Notes: a model not told the origin generated them from the letters alone. DNA of 64,000 bases from an uncultured Flavobacteriaceae bacterium (GCA_947497245.1 CANMFO010000001.1:868001-932000); one strand, 5' to 3'; positions 43,561-52,625 are shown, counted from the stretch's first letter. Numbers and translations: made by a program.

Positions 43561-44017
43561 GTTATATACGTTTGAAATGATATACTATAGAGGCTCGCTA
43601 CGTATAAACTAAGTTTTAATCGAAAAAGTGATAGAGATTAGTGTTTTCTAACCAAAATTCGTTCCGAAATCACAATTCGCTTATAATCAAGAAATTATCT
43701 TTTAAATCTTTCTTTTTTGGCTTTATGATGTAAAAAATTTTAACAAATCTTGTCCAATAAATTTACATTTAAGAGGCTTTAGTGTGTTTCAAAATTAATC
43801 GGTCAGTAGAAAGCCTGTGAGGATGTTGTCCCGTAAAACGAACAATTATTGGGAATTTGAGATTCTTCACCTTTACTTCTTTTTAATCGGCCGTTTTATG
43901 GTATCGTAACACTTTATATCTAAATTGCTTTCTAAAGTTTAAATAACTATGGTCATTGCAATAATGGGATATAATTACCAATAACTATATACACTAGTTA
44001 CCATACAGTATAAAAAA
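43561..44017. other. 457-base divergent intergenic region with dyad repeat copy B
   Basis: The region lies between the permease (minus) and the SRPBCC gene (plus). It is very A+T-rich and contains repeat copy B at 43829-43901. No gene is seen. Promoters for both flanking genes must lie here but none was identified with confidence. Confidence 0.55.
43829..43901 (+). repeat. Dyad repeat element, copy B
   Basis: This 73-base element begins TCCCGTAAAACGAAC (14/15 to copy A) and its last 14 bases CGGCCGTTTTATGG are identical to copy A. The end-to-end pairing is kept with one G-T pair. The central ~44 bases are unrelated to the other copies. Confidence 0.75.
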
Positions 44018-44446
44018 ATGAACCGAGACTATATATCAAATACGACAATCGAAATTAACGCAGCTGTTTCAAAAGTTTGGAACGCCTTAGTAACACCGGA
44101 GATAGCAAAAGAGTACTTTTGGGGAGCAAGTATAATCTCTGACTGGAAAGAAAATAGTCCAATTACTTTCAATGGAGATTTTAATGGAAATAAATATTTG
44201 GAAAAAGGGGTGTTATTAAATGTGAAACCGAATGCCCAATTGCAATATACACATTGGAGTAATCTAGAAGGCATTCCTGATATACCGAAAAATTATAGAA
44301 TTTGGACTTTTGATTTGATAGAAATTGAAAATTGTACACAACTTTCTGTATCCGAAGATAATATACCCACTGAAGAAAAACAGCGACGTTCTGATGAGTT
44401 TTGGAATGAAGTTTTAGTAAAAATCAAACAGATATTGGAAAAATAA
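44018..44446 (+). CDS. SRPBCC (AHSA1/START-like) protein
   Basis: This is a 142-residue cytoplasmic protein of the Bet v1-like/AHSA1 fold. The opening strand and helix ISNTTIEINAAVSKVWNALV, the EYFWGASIISDWKENSPITF segment, and the closing helix with QRRSDEFWNEVLVKIKQILE are typical. Family members bind hydrophobic ligands or act as activators; the ligand is unknown. It is 10 bases upstream of the Crp-family gene and probably in the same operon. Confidence 0.85.
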   Translation: MNRDYISNTTIEINAAVSKVWNALVTPEIAKEYFWGASIISDWKENSPITFNGDFNGNKYLEKGVLLNVKPNAQLQYTHWSNLEGIPDIPKNYRIWTFDLIEIENCTQLSVSEDNIPTEEKQRRSDEFWNEVLVKIKQILEK

Positions 44447-44456
44447 TAGATTATAA

Positions 44457-45038
44457 ATGATAGCCACTCCAATTATTGAAAGCTTTTCAAATTACTGGCC
44501 TTTGGAAGATAAAGCTATTGAAATTCTTAACAATAGCGTAACAGGAAAAAAGCTAAAGAGAAAAGCATTTATATTAAAACCTGGAGAGGAATGCAATCAT
44601 TTTTCCTTTGTTGTAAAAGGTTGCCTTAAAATGTATAAAGTCGATGACAAGGGTAATCGACACAACCTTCAATTTGCCATAGAAAATAACTGGATATCGG
44701 ATTATGGTAGTTTTTACGACCAAGAACCTAGCGACTTATATGTAGAAACTTTAGAGCCATCATATATTTTACAAATCAAAAAAAATGATGTTTTTTCCTT
44801 ATATGACAATTCCCCTTTATTTGATAGAAATTTTAGAATTATTATTGAAAATGCATTTATTGAGCAACAGAAAAGAGTACTCCAAACTATTAGTTCAACC
44901 GTTGAAGAACGGTATTTGTATTTTTTAAAAAAATACCCCAGTCTGTCAAACCGAATTTCCAATGTTCAAATTGCTTCCTATATAGGCGTTACTCCCGAAT
45001 TCCTGAGCATAATACGAAGAAAAATTGCAACCAAATAG
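44457..45038 (+). CDS. Crp/Fnr-family regulator
   Basis: This is a 193-residue protein. A cyclic-nucleotide-binding-type domain (about 25-140) has AFILKPGEECNHFSFVVKGC and YDNSPLFDRNFRIII. A shortened helix-turn-helix C-terminus follows (about 145-193, LSNRISNVQIASYIGVTPEF, LSIIRRKIATK). It lacks a clear cAMP-binding arginine motif, as is common in Bacteroidota homologues, so the effector is unknown. It is co-directional and nearly contiguous with the SRPBCC gene. Confidence 0.88.
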   Translation: MIATPIIESFSNYWPLEDKAIEILNNSVTGKKLKRKAFILKPGEECNHFSFVVKGCLKMYKVDDKGNRHNLQFAIENNWISDYGSFYDQEPSDLYVETLEPSYILQIKKNDVFSLYDNSPLFDRNFRIIIENAFIEQQKRVLQTISSTVEERYLYFLKKYPSLSNRISNVQIASYIGVTPEFLSIIRRKIATK

Positions 45039-45061
45039 AGTCCTTTTTTCTTAAACTATCT

Positions 45062-45095
45062 TATTGTTTATCCCTAAAAAGTGTTGGTAAGTTTG
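45062..45095 (+). promoter_or_regulatory. Candidate Bacteroidota promoter
   Basis: TATTG (45062-45066, near TTTG) is followed after 21 bases by TAAGTTTG (45088-45095), a perfect TAnnTTTG -7 box. The ATG at 45128 lies 32 bases further on, so the ABM-like gene probably has its own promoter. Confidence 0.5.
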
Positions 45096-45127
45096 CATTA
45101 TAAATCCCGTTAATAAAATTTAATACA

Positions 45128-45514
45128 ATGAAGAAAGCATTATTACTGATATTCTTAGTCATGTTAAGTAGTAATTTTTCTTGCGGTATACATAAAAAAA
45201 ACACCAATATGATCATCGAAATCACCAAATTTAAACTTAAAGATGGAATAACCGAAGATAGGTTTAATCAAGCCTCTTTAGAATTTAATAAAAACTATTG
45301 CTCTCGTTGCAAAGGACTTATACGCCGTCATTTAGTCAAAACTGATGATGGATACATGGACATATTTTTATGGAAAAGCAAAAAAGACGTTGAAAGAGTG
45401 CAAAAAACATTTATGCAGGACACAGATGCAATTAAGTTTGCAAGCTTGATTGATTCAGTAAGTTTTGAAATGAAAAATTATGATGCCGTAGGAGTTTATG
45501 ACTTTAAAAATTAA
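45128..45514 (+). CDS. ABM/ferredoxin-fold-like lipoprotein
   Basis: This is a 128-residue protein. The signal LLIFLVMLSSNFSC ends in a cysteine (about 19), suggesting a lipoprotein. The mature part (ITKFKLKDGITEDRFNQASL ... GLIRRHLVKTDDGYMDIFLW ... AIKFASLIDSVSFEM) has the beta-alpha-beta pattern of the antibiotic biosynthesis monooxygenase-like dimeric ferredoxin fold. Catalytic activity cannot be stated. It follows the Crp gene with its own promoter-like sequence. Confidence 0.65.
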   Translation: MKKALLLIFLVMLSSNFSCGIHKKNTNMIIEITKFKLKDGITEDRFNQASLEFNKNYCSRCKGLIRRHLVKTDDGYMDIFLWKSKKDVERVQKTFMQDTDAIKFASLIDSVSFEMKNYDAVGVYDFKN

Positions 45515-45521
45515 CTTTTGA

Positions 45522-45608
45522 GAAATAACCTTCAGTCTGTTTCTTCCTATTGATGAAGAAGGAAATGTGTATGAAGGGTATTTATTTAATGTCAAAAAAG
45601 ACCTTTGA
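45522..45608 (+). pseudogene. Possible gene remnant
   Basis: After an in-frame TGA at 45519, the frame reads about 28 residues ending in LPIDEEGNVYEGYLFNVKKD and a stop. The codon pattern looks like a real protein tail, but no start codon or longer frame supports it. It may be the 3' end of a lost gene. The identity is unknown. Confidence 0.3.
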
Positions 45609-45621
45609 GTTCTCAAAGGTC
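45600..45621 (-). terminator. Intrinsic terminator of the minus-strand hydrolase operon
   Basis: GACCTTTGAG and CTCAAAGGTC form a perfect 10-bp stem with a 2-base centre. Reading the minus strand, it is followed at once by TTTTTT (45599-45594). It lies 166 bases past the nitroreductase stop. A second weaker hairpin (GGCAAC/GTTGCC, 45740-45765) lies between. Confidence 0.65.
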
Positions 45622-45786
45622 ATAGATAAATTATTATAGTACTAAATATTAAAAACATATGGGTAGCTGTATAAATTTTTCACCGCTACTTCATATAAGT
45701 GTATACCTCGATAAATATCACATGCTGAAAATGGGAACGGGCAACAAAATAAGCTTTTAGTTGCCTGCCTTTGGTCTTCTCGTTCG

Positions 45787-46416
45787 CTATATTATTTGAA
45801 AAAGCTCTTCTTTTGATTTTCGAACTTTAATCTTATCAAAGTTATGATCGTCTTCTGCATGATACCCTAGAGCCATTACCGCTGTTGCTGTAAGACCTTT
45901 CTCTTGTAAACCCAAAAGTTTATTATAACCCTCCGGTTCAAAGCCTTCCATCGGACAAGAATCTATATTAAGCTCTCCGCATGCAGTCAACATATTTGCC
46001 AGTGCTATATATGTTTGTTTTGCTGTCCAATGTGAAATTTCTTCTTTTGACTTTTCTTTTAGTTTCCCTTTTATAAAACCTTTGTAAGCTTCTAAATTTT
46101 CTAACGGAGTGTTTTGAATAATTGCCTTTTTTTGTATGTATTCATCTACCATTTCATTTGTGAAATCTAAATAACTACAAAGTACATAGAGATGTGGAGC
46201 GTCTACGATTTGTGTTTGATTCCAAGATAATGGTAGTAACTGCTTTTTAATTTCTGGATTTTCAATTTTTAAAATTATATAAGGTTGAAAGCCATATGAA
46301 GAAGCCGATAATCTAGTTGATTCTTCAATAAACGCTATATCAGTATCACTTACTTTTTTACTGCTGTCGAATTTTTTGGTGGCGTAACGCCAGTTTAAAC
46401 TTTTTATTAATTGCAT
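45787..46416 (-). CDS. NfsB-type NAD(P)H nitroreductase
   Basis: This is a 209-residue cytoplasmic flavoprotein of the nitroreductase family. The start RYATKKFDSSKKVSDTDIAF and LSASSYGFQPYIILKI are the FMN-binding N-terminal pattern. The C-terminal part IDSCPMEGFEPEGYNKLLGL and ATAVMALGYHAEDD matches NfsB-like enzymes. The family reduces nitroaromatics and quinones with NAD(P)H. Only 4 bases separate it from the porin gene, so it is the last gene of the operon. In this context it is the cytoplasmic redox step of an otherwise exported set. Confidence 0.9.
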   Translation of the reverse strand: MQLIKSLNWRYATKKFDSSKKVSDTDIAFIEESTRLSASSYGFQPYIILKIENPEIKKQLLPLSWNQTQIVDAPHLYVLCSYLDFTNEMVDEYIQKKAIIQNTPLENLEAYKGFIKGKLKEKSKEEISHWTAKQTYIALANMLTACGELNIDSCPMEGFEPEGYNKLLGLQEKGLTATAVMALGYHAEDDHNFDKIKVRKSKEELFQII

Positions 46417-46420
46417 ATTT

Positions 46421-47773
46421 TTAAATTTTTATTTCTGTTGTTAATACAAAGTGGTATAAGGTGTCTCCCTGATCGCTTTCTTTTAGGAAAACGCCGGGAA
46501 AAATTATATTGGACTCCAATTCTATATTTATATACCCATTAACCTCGTAACCTAGGATCGTGCCAATTTGATGTGCTATAAACCGATGGTTGTTGGTATC
46601 TGGATATTCTAACAATAATGCTGCGTTATATACGCCATCGTTGACCGAATACCTCCAGAATGCGTCATAATCTACTTCAAAGGATAGTTTTTTGAATTTT
46701 GTATTAATATATGGATGCACATCTATTAAATTGGATGGTCCAAAACGTGCTACCCTGCCAAAGTAAGCGCCCCTTGGGTATAGGGCATCAAATGTATTTA
46801 GGGTATTATCGTTGGCATTTTTATCACCACTTATAACTTCTGCTTTTATACCCGTATTGAAATAACGGTTATGGATTTTTATTTTGTTTTCAAGCTGAAA
46901 CGATACTGTCCACGCCTGTATATTTTGATTGTCAAAATTGCCGAATTGATAGACCAGTTCGTTATTATATGTGAGTGTTTTGTGGTTGCCAAAATATCTT
47001 AACCCCAATGAAACCCTTCCCTCATTGCCAAAGCCATTATTGTAGGTGACGTTATCGTCTTTTTGATAAAAAGCATATACATCCAGGTTGTTGGCTTTAT
47101 TGAAGTATGTTGTCGTGTAAAGCGCAGTAAATGTATCGTCGAAATTTAAATAATTATTATCAAAAGTTCCTGGCTTTGGCCGAACCGGAACTGCGAAAAA
47201 CGCCTTTGCCAAAAAGCGGTTCGAATGATAGTTGATTTGTACTAAATCAAATGATCGCCTTACGTTTGGGCCTTCTCGAACATCTACTAACCTACCACTA
47301 CCCAATTTTAGATTTTCCCTACCCAAACCAATATTCCAATTAGGAAGTATGTAATATTTTACAAATAACTGATTAAACGCTAACCCGTCTTTATCCACAG
47401 GACTCAAATTATTTTTATCGCCTGTTAAACTGGTATTGAGTTCTGCAAATACTTCAAACCTATTCTTAATTTTTAGGTGAGCGTGTAGCAATACCCTGTT
47501 TAGAAACCAAAGATTGTCCTGGTCTTCTGTATTTTGAAACTGTTCGTTAACAAATGACTCATATTGAAACCTCCAACTACCACCAAATGATAATGAAGAA
47601 TTTTCGGATAGCGGTATATATTTTAATTTTCGATACGTATTTTTTGGAGCGATAAGCTTTAAGGTATCAACAGTATCATTTTGTCTTAATAAGCTAAAGC
47701 CAATAGGTTCGTTTTGCGAAAAAGCCACTACACCACATAGTAATAACACTATCTGAACTATTCTAGATTTCAT
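46421..47773 (-). CDS. Alginate-export-type outer-membrane porin
   Basis: This is a 450-residue protein with a signal peptide (LLLCGVVAFSQ). The mature part is a long alternating barrel. LSFGGSWRFQYESF, FLNRVLLHAHLKIKNRFEVF, QLFVKYYILPNWNIGLGREN and LGSGRLVDVREGPNVRRSFD match the alginate-export (AlgE-like) family, which also serves as general solute channels in Bacteroidota. The substrate is probably related to the neighbouring hydrolases. It lies 105 bases downstream of the esterase gene and 4 upstream of the nitroreductase. Confidence 0.82.
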   Translation of the reverse strand: MKSRIVQIVLLLCGVVAFSQNEPIGFSLLRQNDTVDTLKLIAPKNTYRKLKYIPLSENSSLSFGGSWRFQYESFVNEQFQNTEDQDNLWFLNRVLLHAHLKIKNRFEVFAELNTSLTGDKNNLSPVDKDGLAFNQLFVKYYILPNWNIGLGRENLKLGSGRLVDVREGPNVRRSFDLVQINYHSNRFLAKAFFAVPVRPKPGTFDNNYLNFDDTFTALYTTTYFNKANNLDVYAFYQKDDNVTYNNGFGNEGRVSLGLRYFGNHKTLTYNNELVYQFGNFDNQNIQAWTVSFQLENKIKIHNRYFNTGIKAEVISGDKNANDNTLNTFDALYPRGAYFGRVARFGPSNLIDVHPYINTKFKKLSFEVDYDAFWRYSVNDGVYNAALLLEYPDTNNHRFIAHQIGTILGYEVNGYINIELESNIIFPGVFLKESDQGDTLYHFVLTTEIKI

Positions 47774-47878
47774 TTATTCTGTTAAAAATTTTGAAGTCCA
47801 AGCTATATTTTCCCGCACCCAAATAAGCAATAAAACCAACTACACTTCATACCTCAATAAGATCCGATTAAAAGATTA

Positions 47879-48916
47879 TTACTCGTTTAGATATTTTTTT
47901 AATTCGCCTGCTGCGTGAGTAATCATTGATTTGGTAGTAGGTAAATCGGCCAGAGCATTCAATAAGCCAAAATCATGGATCATGCCATTATATCGTACAG
48001 TTGTTACCGGTACTCCAGCTTCTTCCAGCTTTCTTCCAAAAGCCTCTCCTTCATCCCTTAAAATATCGTTTTCTGCAACTTGAATCAATGTAGGCGGTAG
48101 ACCACGCAACTGTTCAACACTTGCTCTTAATGGTGAAATATAAATTTCCTTCCGTTGTTTGGGTACTGCGTATTGGTCAAACATCCAATTCATGATTGAA
48201 GCTGTCAAAAAGCGGTCCTTGCCATAAAGCTGATAAGATTCTGTAGTGTTATCATAGTCGGTAACTGGCCAAAATAAAATTTGCAACTTTATTTTTGGAC
48301 CATTTTTTTCCTTGGCCAAAATTGAGTTTACAGCGGCCATATTCCCTCCGACACTGTTTCCTAGAACCGCTAAATTATTCCCATCTACATTAATTTCATC
48401 GCCATGGTCGGCCACCCATTTGGTTGCAGCATAAATTTCGTTGATAGCCTGTGGATATTTAGCTTCCGGTGAAGGAGTATAATTTACAAAAACAGCTGCA
48501 AAGCCGGATTCAACTACCAAATCCCTTACAAATCTTTTATGTGTCGGGTAATCTCCTAAAATCCAACCTCCTCCGTGAATGAAGATAAAGACAGGTAATT
48601 TTTTTGTGACACCCTCTGGGCGTACAATGTTTAGTTTAATGGTATAGCCGTCTTGAGAAATTGTTTTTTCCGATTCTTCAATACCCGAAAGATTTACTTG
48701 AACAAAGACCTGCGCCCCGATCAATACATGGCGGGCATCCTCTTTGGACAGGGTTTCAAGAGGTTGCCCTCCTGATGTATTCAGTATTTTTAAAAAAGCT
48801 TTTGTGCCCGTATCCAAATGCATATCCGACGCATAATTTGTAGTTTGGGCATGTAAACAATTTAACTGTAACGTCGTCATAATTAATAGTATAAAAAAAT
48901 TCGATATTGATTTCAT
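47879..48916 (-). CDS. Exported HSL-type alpha/beta hydrolase
   Basis: This is a 345-residue protein with a signal peptide (about 1-24, LQLNCLHAQ). The oxyanion-hole motif FIHGGGWILGDYPTH, nucleophile GNSVGGNMA, acid in AENDILRDEGEAFG and His in GMIHDFGLLN define the hormone-sensitive-lipase family (alpha/beta hydrolase fold 3). It probably hydrolyses small esters in the periplasm. It is 195 bases downstream of the cysteine hydrolase gene and probably in the same operon, though an internal promoter is possible. Confidence 0.88.
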   Translation of the reverse strand: MKSISNFFILLIMTTLQLNCLHAQTTNYASDMHLDTGTKAFLKILNTSGGQPLETLSKEDARHVLIGAQVFVQVNLSGIEESEKTISQDGYTIKLNIVRPEGVTKKLPVFIFIHGGGWILGDYPTHKRFVRDLVVESGFAAVFVNYTPSPEAKYPQAINEIYAATKWVADHGDEINVDGNNLAVLGNSVGGNMAAVNSILAKEKNGPKIKLQILFWPVTDYDNTTESYQLYGKDRFLTASIMNWMFDQYAVPKQRKEIYISPLRASVEQLRGLPPTLIQVAENDILRDEGEAFGRKLEEAGVPVTTVRYNGMIHDFGLLNALADLPTTKSMITHAAGELKKYLNE

Positions 48917-49111
48917 AATATTCCATTTATTAAAATGCGTTCAATAATAATTCGTGAATTTTAAATGATCGATTTGTTTTTTCGGATGAGCGAAGTAGTC
49001 CTAGGTAAGCAATGAAAAGTCCATTTACATTTCCTTATAACGGTTGTTGAAAATGCCACAGTTTTGGTAAATTGAGTGCTCCTATAATTGCTATTGTCGC
49101 TAACACTCTAG

Positions 49112-49834
49112 TTACTTTTCCTTAATTGCCTTTAAAACCTCTTTCGTAGTAAACACATGGCTGGCAATCATTCTAAAATTTACCAATGCCGCCTCATATC
49201 CATTTAAATCGGGAAGTATAGCTGCCGCGGTAGCATCTTTCACCACTGAGACTTCGAATCCGTTCTCTACCAGTTCCCGCATATGGGATTCTGTACAAAG
49301 GTTTGCGGACATTCCGGCTAATATAACTTTACCATACCCATGTTTGCGTAATTGTAAGGCAAGATCATTGGATTCTGGTCCGTAAACTTTGTGCGGGCTG
49401 GTCACGATTACATTATCACCATTGATGTATTCCTTGTAATTGTCCAACCAGTCTGCTCCCGAGCCTTCAAACCCTTCCAAAGACAAAGCATCGGTTCTAT
49501 CAAACATTTTGATGTTGTGCATTAAAACTTCCAAAGCTCCATCAAATTCCCATGTATGATCATGTTTATAGTAGTAGTGAGGTGAAACAAATACGGTAAT
49601 GTTTTCTTCTTTTGCAATTTTGAACAAGGCTTCAATATTATCAACGGTATTGTTCTCCGTAACACTTGCGCCTACAACGCCCCATGTTACCCCATTAGGG
49701 CTTAAAAAGTCATTTTGTGGGTCGGTAATAACAATAGCGGTATTTTTATCTATTGTAAATCCTGGATCTGGTAATTGCGCAAACAGACCTGTTGTGCTTA
49801 AAATTATTATTGATAATAGTGCTAAATTTTTCAT
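49112..49834 (-). CDS. Exported isochorismatase-fold cysteine hydrolase
   Basis: This is a 240-residue protein with a signal peptide (LSIIILSTTGLFAQ). The catalytic set of the cysteine hydrolase family is present: Asp in VITDPQNDF, Lys in VTSPHKVYG, and Cys in AGMSANLCTESHM. Family members cleave amides or vinyl ethers (nicotinamidase, isochorismatase). Most are cytoplasmic, so the export signal is notable. It starts 30 bases after the amidohydrolase. Confidence 0.9.
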   Translation of the reverse strand: MKNLALLSIIILSTTGLFAQLPDPGFTIDKNTAIVITDPQNDFLSPNGVTWGVVGASVTENNTVDNIEALFKIAKEENITVFVSPHYYYKHDHTWEFDGALEVLMHNIKMFDRTDALSLEGFEGSGADWLDNYKEYINGDNVIVTSPHKVYGPESNDLALQLRKHGYGKVILAGMSANLCTESHMRELVENGFEVSVVKDATAAAILPDLNGYEAALVNFRMIASHVFTTKEVLKAIKEK

Positions 49835-49864
49835 TTTGTTTATTATTTAAAATTAATATGTGAT

Positions 49865-51667
49865 CTACTTATTTTGATAGCCACCATAGTATTTTACCGG
49901 TGACCAATTGGGGATTACTTCCGGTAATTTCGGATTCATATTTTGGTATTCTTGTGAACCGTACACTACGTTTCCACCAACCACGGTCAATACCGCTTTT
50001 AAGTCGTTGATTTGCTTTTCCGGGATTGTGAAATAGTCGTTTGACAACAATGTAAAGTCTGCATACATGCCTTTTTCTAAAGTCCCCTTTATGTTTTCTT
50101 CTTTGGATACCCAGGCGCTACCTTTAGTGTATAGATATAAGGCATCTTCTCTGGAAAGCAGATTGGATGCTTCGCTTAATTGAAAATCACCAACTGTCTT
50201 TCCGGAAATTAGCCAGTATAGTGCGGGCCAAGGATTGTAACTAGCTACACGTGTTCCATCGGTACCGGCACCCAATGGAATCCCCATTTCCATAATTTTC
50301 TTAACTGGTGGTGCTTGTTTTGCTTTATCGACACCGTGGCGTTCAACAAAGAATTCACCTGCATATGCCATACGTGCTTGTACAGCTATCCCACCATTAA
50401 GTGCCTTAATGCGTTTCAGTTCATTTTCCGAAACTGTCTCTGCATGATCAAATAGCCAACGTTCTGACATTAATTTCCCATTGGTTTCTTTGTTTACTTC
50501 TTCGATAACATCCAAAATGTTTGCGATGCTTTCACCGTATGTAGCATGTATTCTAAAAGGCCAGCCATTGTCTACGTGAAGTCGAATAACTCTTTTAATA
50601 TCTTTCCTCCAAGTAGGTCTGTCTTCTAACAGCGGTTGCGGTGCTAAAAAGTTTTCGAAATCTCCTGCGCTCCACGCCAAAAATTCACCACCACCTTCAA
50701 GTTCATAACCATGATCCAAATGAATCTCACCATTATGACCAACTCTGTTGTTTGTCATCCACTCTTGGAACTCCGTATATTCTGCACCTTTATTTTGAGG
50801 AAATAAATAATATGATAGTCGTATTGGCATTTCACCTGCATCTGCAAGTAGTTTTGTGCCTGTGTAATCTTTCGGAAATTTATGGCCACCACCACCTGCA
50901 TCAATTCCGCTTGTGATTCCTAGACTATTTAATTCTCTATAAAACTGTTTTGTGGAGTTTACCATTTGCTCTTGTGTAAGAGGAGGTAATGCTCCAATAC
51001 GAGCATATAATATGGTAGGGTTGGGTTCGGCCAATAGGACTCCTGTTAATTTTCCATTAGCATCTTTTTCAAAGGAGCTTCCCGTTGGTGCTTTCGTATT
51101 CTTATCTATTCCCAAAGCATTTAACCCTGCCTGGTTTAACCAAGCTCTGCTATACAAATACAAAACATACGTTGGAACATCTCCGGTAGCTTTGTTAATT
51201 TCTTGTGGTGTGGGGAATCTTTTTTCTTCAAATTGAAACGGACTCCATCCACCAATTACACGTACCCATTGCCCTTTTGGTGTTCTTGCGGCCTGCTCTT
51301 TTAGCATTTGTAGAGCTGTTTTCAATGACTTTACACCATCCCAGCGTAGTTCGGCGTTGAAGAAACGACCACCTCTGGTCAAATGAAGGTGGGAATCATT
51401 TAAACCAGGTATAAGGGTTCTGCCATTGGCGTCAATGGATTTTGTGCTGTTGGATTTTAGTTTCAGAATATCTTCATTGGATCCTGTGGCTAAAACCTTA
51501 CCATCCCTTACAGCGATAGCCTCTGTAATTGTCTTGTTATTATCCATAACGGCTACCTTTGCATTGGTAACAATTAAGTCCGCTGTTTCAGAATTGCTTT
51601 TAGTTTCCTGCTTACAAGACACTAGCGCCACAATAAAAATTAAAAGTAGTATAAACCGTTTCATCAT
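49865..51667 (-). CDS. YtcJ-like amidohydrolase lipoprotein
   Basis: This is a 600-residue protein with a lipoprotein signal (ILLLIFIVALVSC). It is a metal-dependent amidohydrolase of the YtcJ type. LIPGLNDSHLHLTRGG carries the HxH metal ligands, FRIHATYGES and WLFDHAETVS carry further His, and LGAGTDGTRV the metal Asp. The C-terminal composite domain is FTLLSNDYFTI ... VVGGNVVYGS. The family hydrolyses amides, formamides or imides. The lipid anchor places it in the envelope. It lies between the two isochorismatase-fold genes, suggesting sequential amide hydrolysis. Confidence 0.9.
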   Translation of the reverse strand: MMKRFILLLIFIVALVSCKQETKSNSETADLIVTNAKVAVMDNNKTITEAIAVRDGKVLATGSNEDILKLKSNSTKSIDANGRTLIPGLNDSHLHLTRGGRFFNAELRWDGVKSLKTALQMLKEQAARTPKGQWVRVIGGWSPFQFEEKRFPTPQEINKATGDVPTYVLYLYSRAWLNQAGLNALGIDKNTKAPTGSSFEKDANGKLTGVLLAEPNPTILYARIGALPPLTQEQMVNSTKQFYRELNSLGITSGIDAGGGGHKFPKDYTGTKLLADAGEMPIRLSYYLFPQNKGAEYTEFQEWMTNNRVGHNGEIHLDHGYELEGGGEFLAWSAGDFENFLAPQPLLEDRPTWRKDIKRVIRLHVDNGWPFRIHATYGESIANILDVIEEVNKETNGKLMSERWLFDHAETVSENELKRIKALNGGIAVQARMAYAGEFFVERHGVDKAKQAPPVKKIMEMGIPLGAGTDGTRVASYNPWPALYWLISGKTVGDFQLSEASNLLSREDALYLYTKGSAWVSKEENIKGTLEKGMYADFTLLSNDYFTIPEKQINDLKAVLTVVGGNVVYGSQEYQNMNPKLPEVIPNWSPVKYYGGYQNK

Positions 51668-51725
51668 TTTTTATTTTTTAAAGCTCTCTACTTCATAGGA
51701 AGCAGAGAGCTTATCTATTAATCAA

Positions 51726-52460
51726 TTAGTGTTTGTCACCACCTTCTTTAATCCAACCGCTCATTGTTGAGATATAGTCGATTCCTAAACCGTAAGCACC
51801 ACCATATCTTTTGGCCAAGTTGGTTACCTCTGCATATTTACCTGCTCTGGCCCAATCCCTGTGGAGTTCCAATAGATATTGCATTGATGTGATTGGTACA
51901 ACACCAGCTTGAATCATTCGTGCTACGGCCATATCGTGAGCTTCTTTAGAAACACCACCACTGGCATCAGTAACCACATAAACTTCATAACCATCTTCTA
52001 AAGCAGATAGCGCAGGGAGTGTTACACAGATTTCTGTCCAAAGGCCAGCAAGTACAATACGTTTTTTACCAGTTTTCTTAACAGCTTCTACAATTCTTTT
52101 ATCTTCCCAAGAATTCATTGTTGTTCTGTCTATGTATGATGACTCATTTCCATAGTACTCTCTAATTTCTGAGAATAAAGGTCCACTGAAAGATTTTTCC
52201 GCTACCGTGGTTACAATGGTTGGAACATTAAATAGTTTTGCCGTGCCTGCTAAAAGCCCTACATTGTTACGTAAGGTTTGAATATCTATTGATTGTACGG
52301 CGAATGCCATTTGACCTTCATGGTCAATTAAGATTAATGCGTGGTCATCAGCGTCTAATAATTGGCTGCCAGCAAGTGAGGGGTCATTGTTTGGGTTTTG
52401 AGCAAAAACGTTCATCGTGATTGCCAAAAGAAATACGAATGTTAATTTTATTGTTTTCAT
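51726..52460 (-). CDS. Exported YcaC-like isochorismatase-fold hydrolase, first gene of sigma-54 operon
   Basis: The start MKTIKLTFVFLLAITMNVFA gives a normal signal peptide; an ATG at 52481 would add seven residues before it. The mature part resembles YcaC hydrolases: ALILIDHEGQMAFAVQSID carries the catalytic Asp, VTTVAEKSFSGPLFSEI follows, and VLAGLWTEICVTLPALSALE carries the Cys. YcaC proteins are normally cytoplasmic. A sigma-54 -24/-12 promoter lies at 52521-52536. It leads a co-directional run of six genes down to 45787. Confidence 0.88.
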   Translation of the reverse strand: MKTIKLTFVFLLAITMNVFAQNPNNDPSLAGSQLLDADDHALILIDHEGQMAFAVQSIDIQTLRNNVGLLAGTAKLFNVPTIVTTVAEKSFSGPLFSEIREYYGNESSYIDRTTMNSWEDKRIVEAVKKTGKKRIVLAGLWTEICVTLPALSALEDGYEVYVVTDASGGVSKEAHDMAVARMIQAGVVPITSMQYLLELHRDWARAGKYAEVTNLAKRYGGAYGLGIDYISTMSGWIKEGGDKH

Positions 52461-52520
52461 TTTTAATTTAATTTGTGTCATTACTGACGGTTATATTTAT
52501 TAATACATTGGTAATCTACA

Positions 52521-52536
52521 TGCTATCGTTGTGCCA
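52521..52536 (-). promoter_or_regulatory. Sigma-54 (-24/-12) promoter of the hydrolase operon
   Basis: On the minus strand it reads TGGCACAACGATAGCA. GG and GC are exactly 10 bases apart, as the sigma-54 consensus (TGGCAC-N5-TTGC) requires. It is 14/16 identical to the promoter of the pirin operon at 59387-59402. Predicted transcription starts near 52510, about 50 bases before the preferred ATG at 52460. Confidence 0.8.
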
Positions 52537-52600
52537 AAGGCGCAAGAAACTGATTAAGTGATGGTTACGTTAAAAACACTTAAATAAAACTTTCCGGTTT

Positions 52601-52625
52601 AATAGAATTTTCTATTATATGAGAA
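52601..52625 (-). promoter_or_regulatory. Putative sigma-54 activator binding site (UAS 1)
   Basis: This 25-base site contains the core TTCTATTATATGAGAA (52610-52625), a dyad TTCT-N8-AGAA. It is 23/25 identical to 59467-59491. Each begins exactly 65 bases upstream of the -24 T of its promoter, which is normal enhancer spacing. It is probably bound by one of the two sigma-54 activators in this window. Confidence 0.7.

Noticed and set aside
49022-49060. Possible separate sigma-54 promoter upstream of the HSL-type esterase
   Set aside because: A TGGCA on the minus strand lacks the GC at -12, so the gene is left in the upstream operon.
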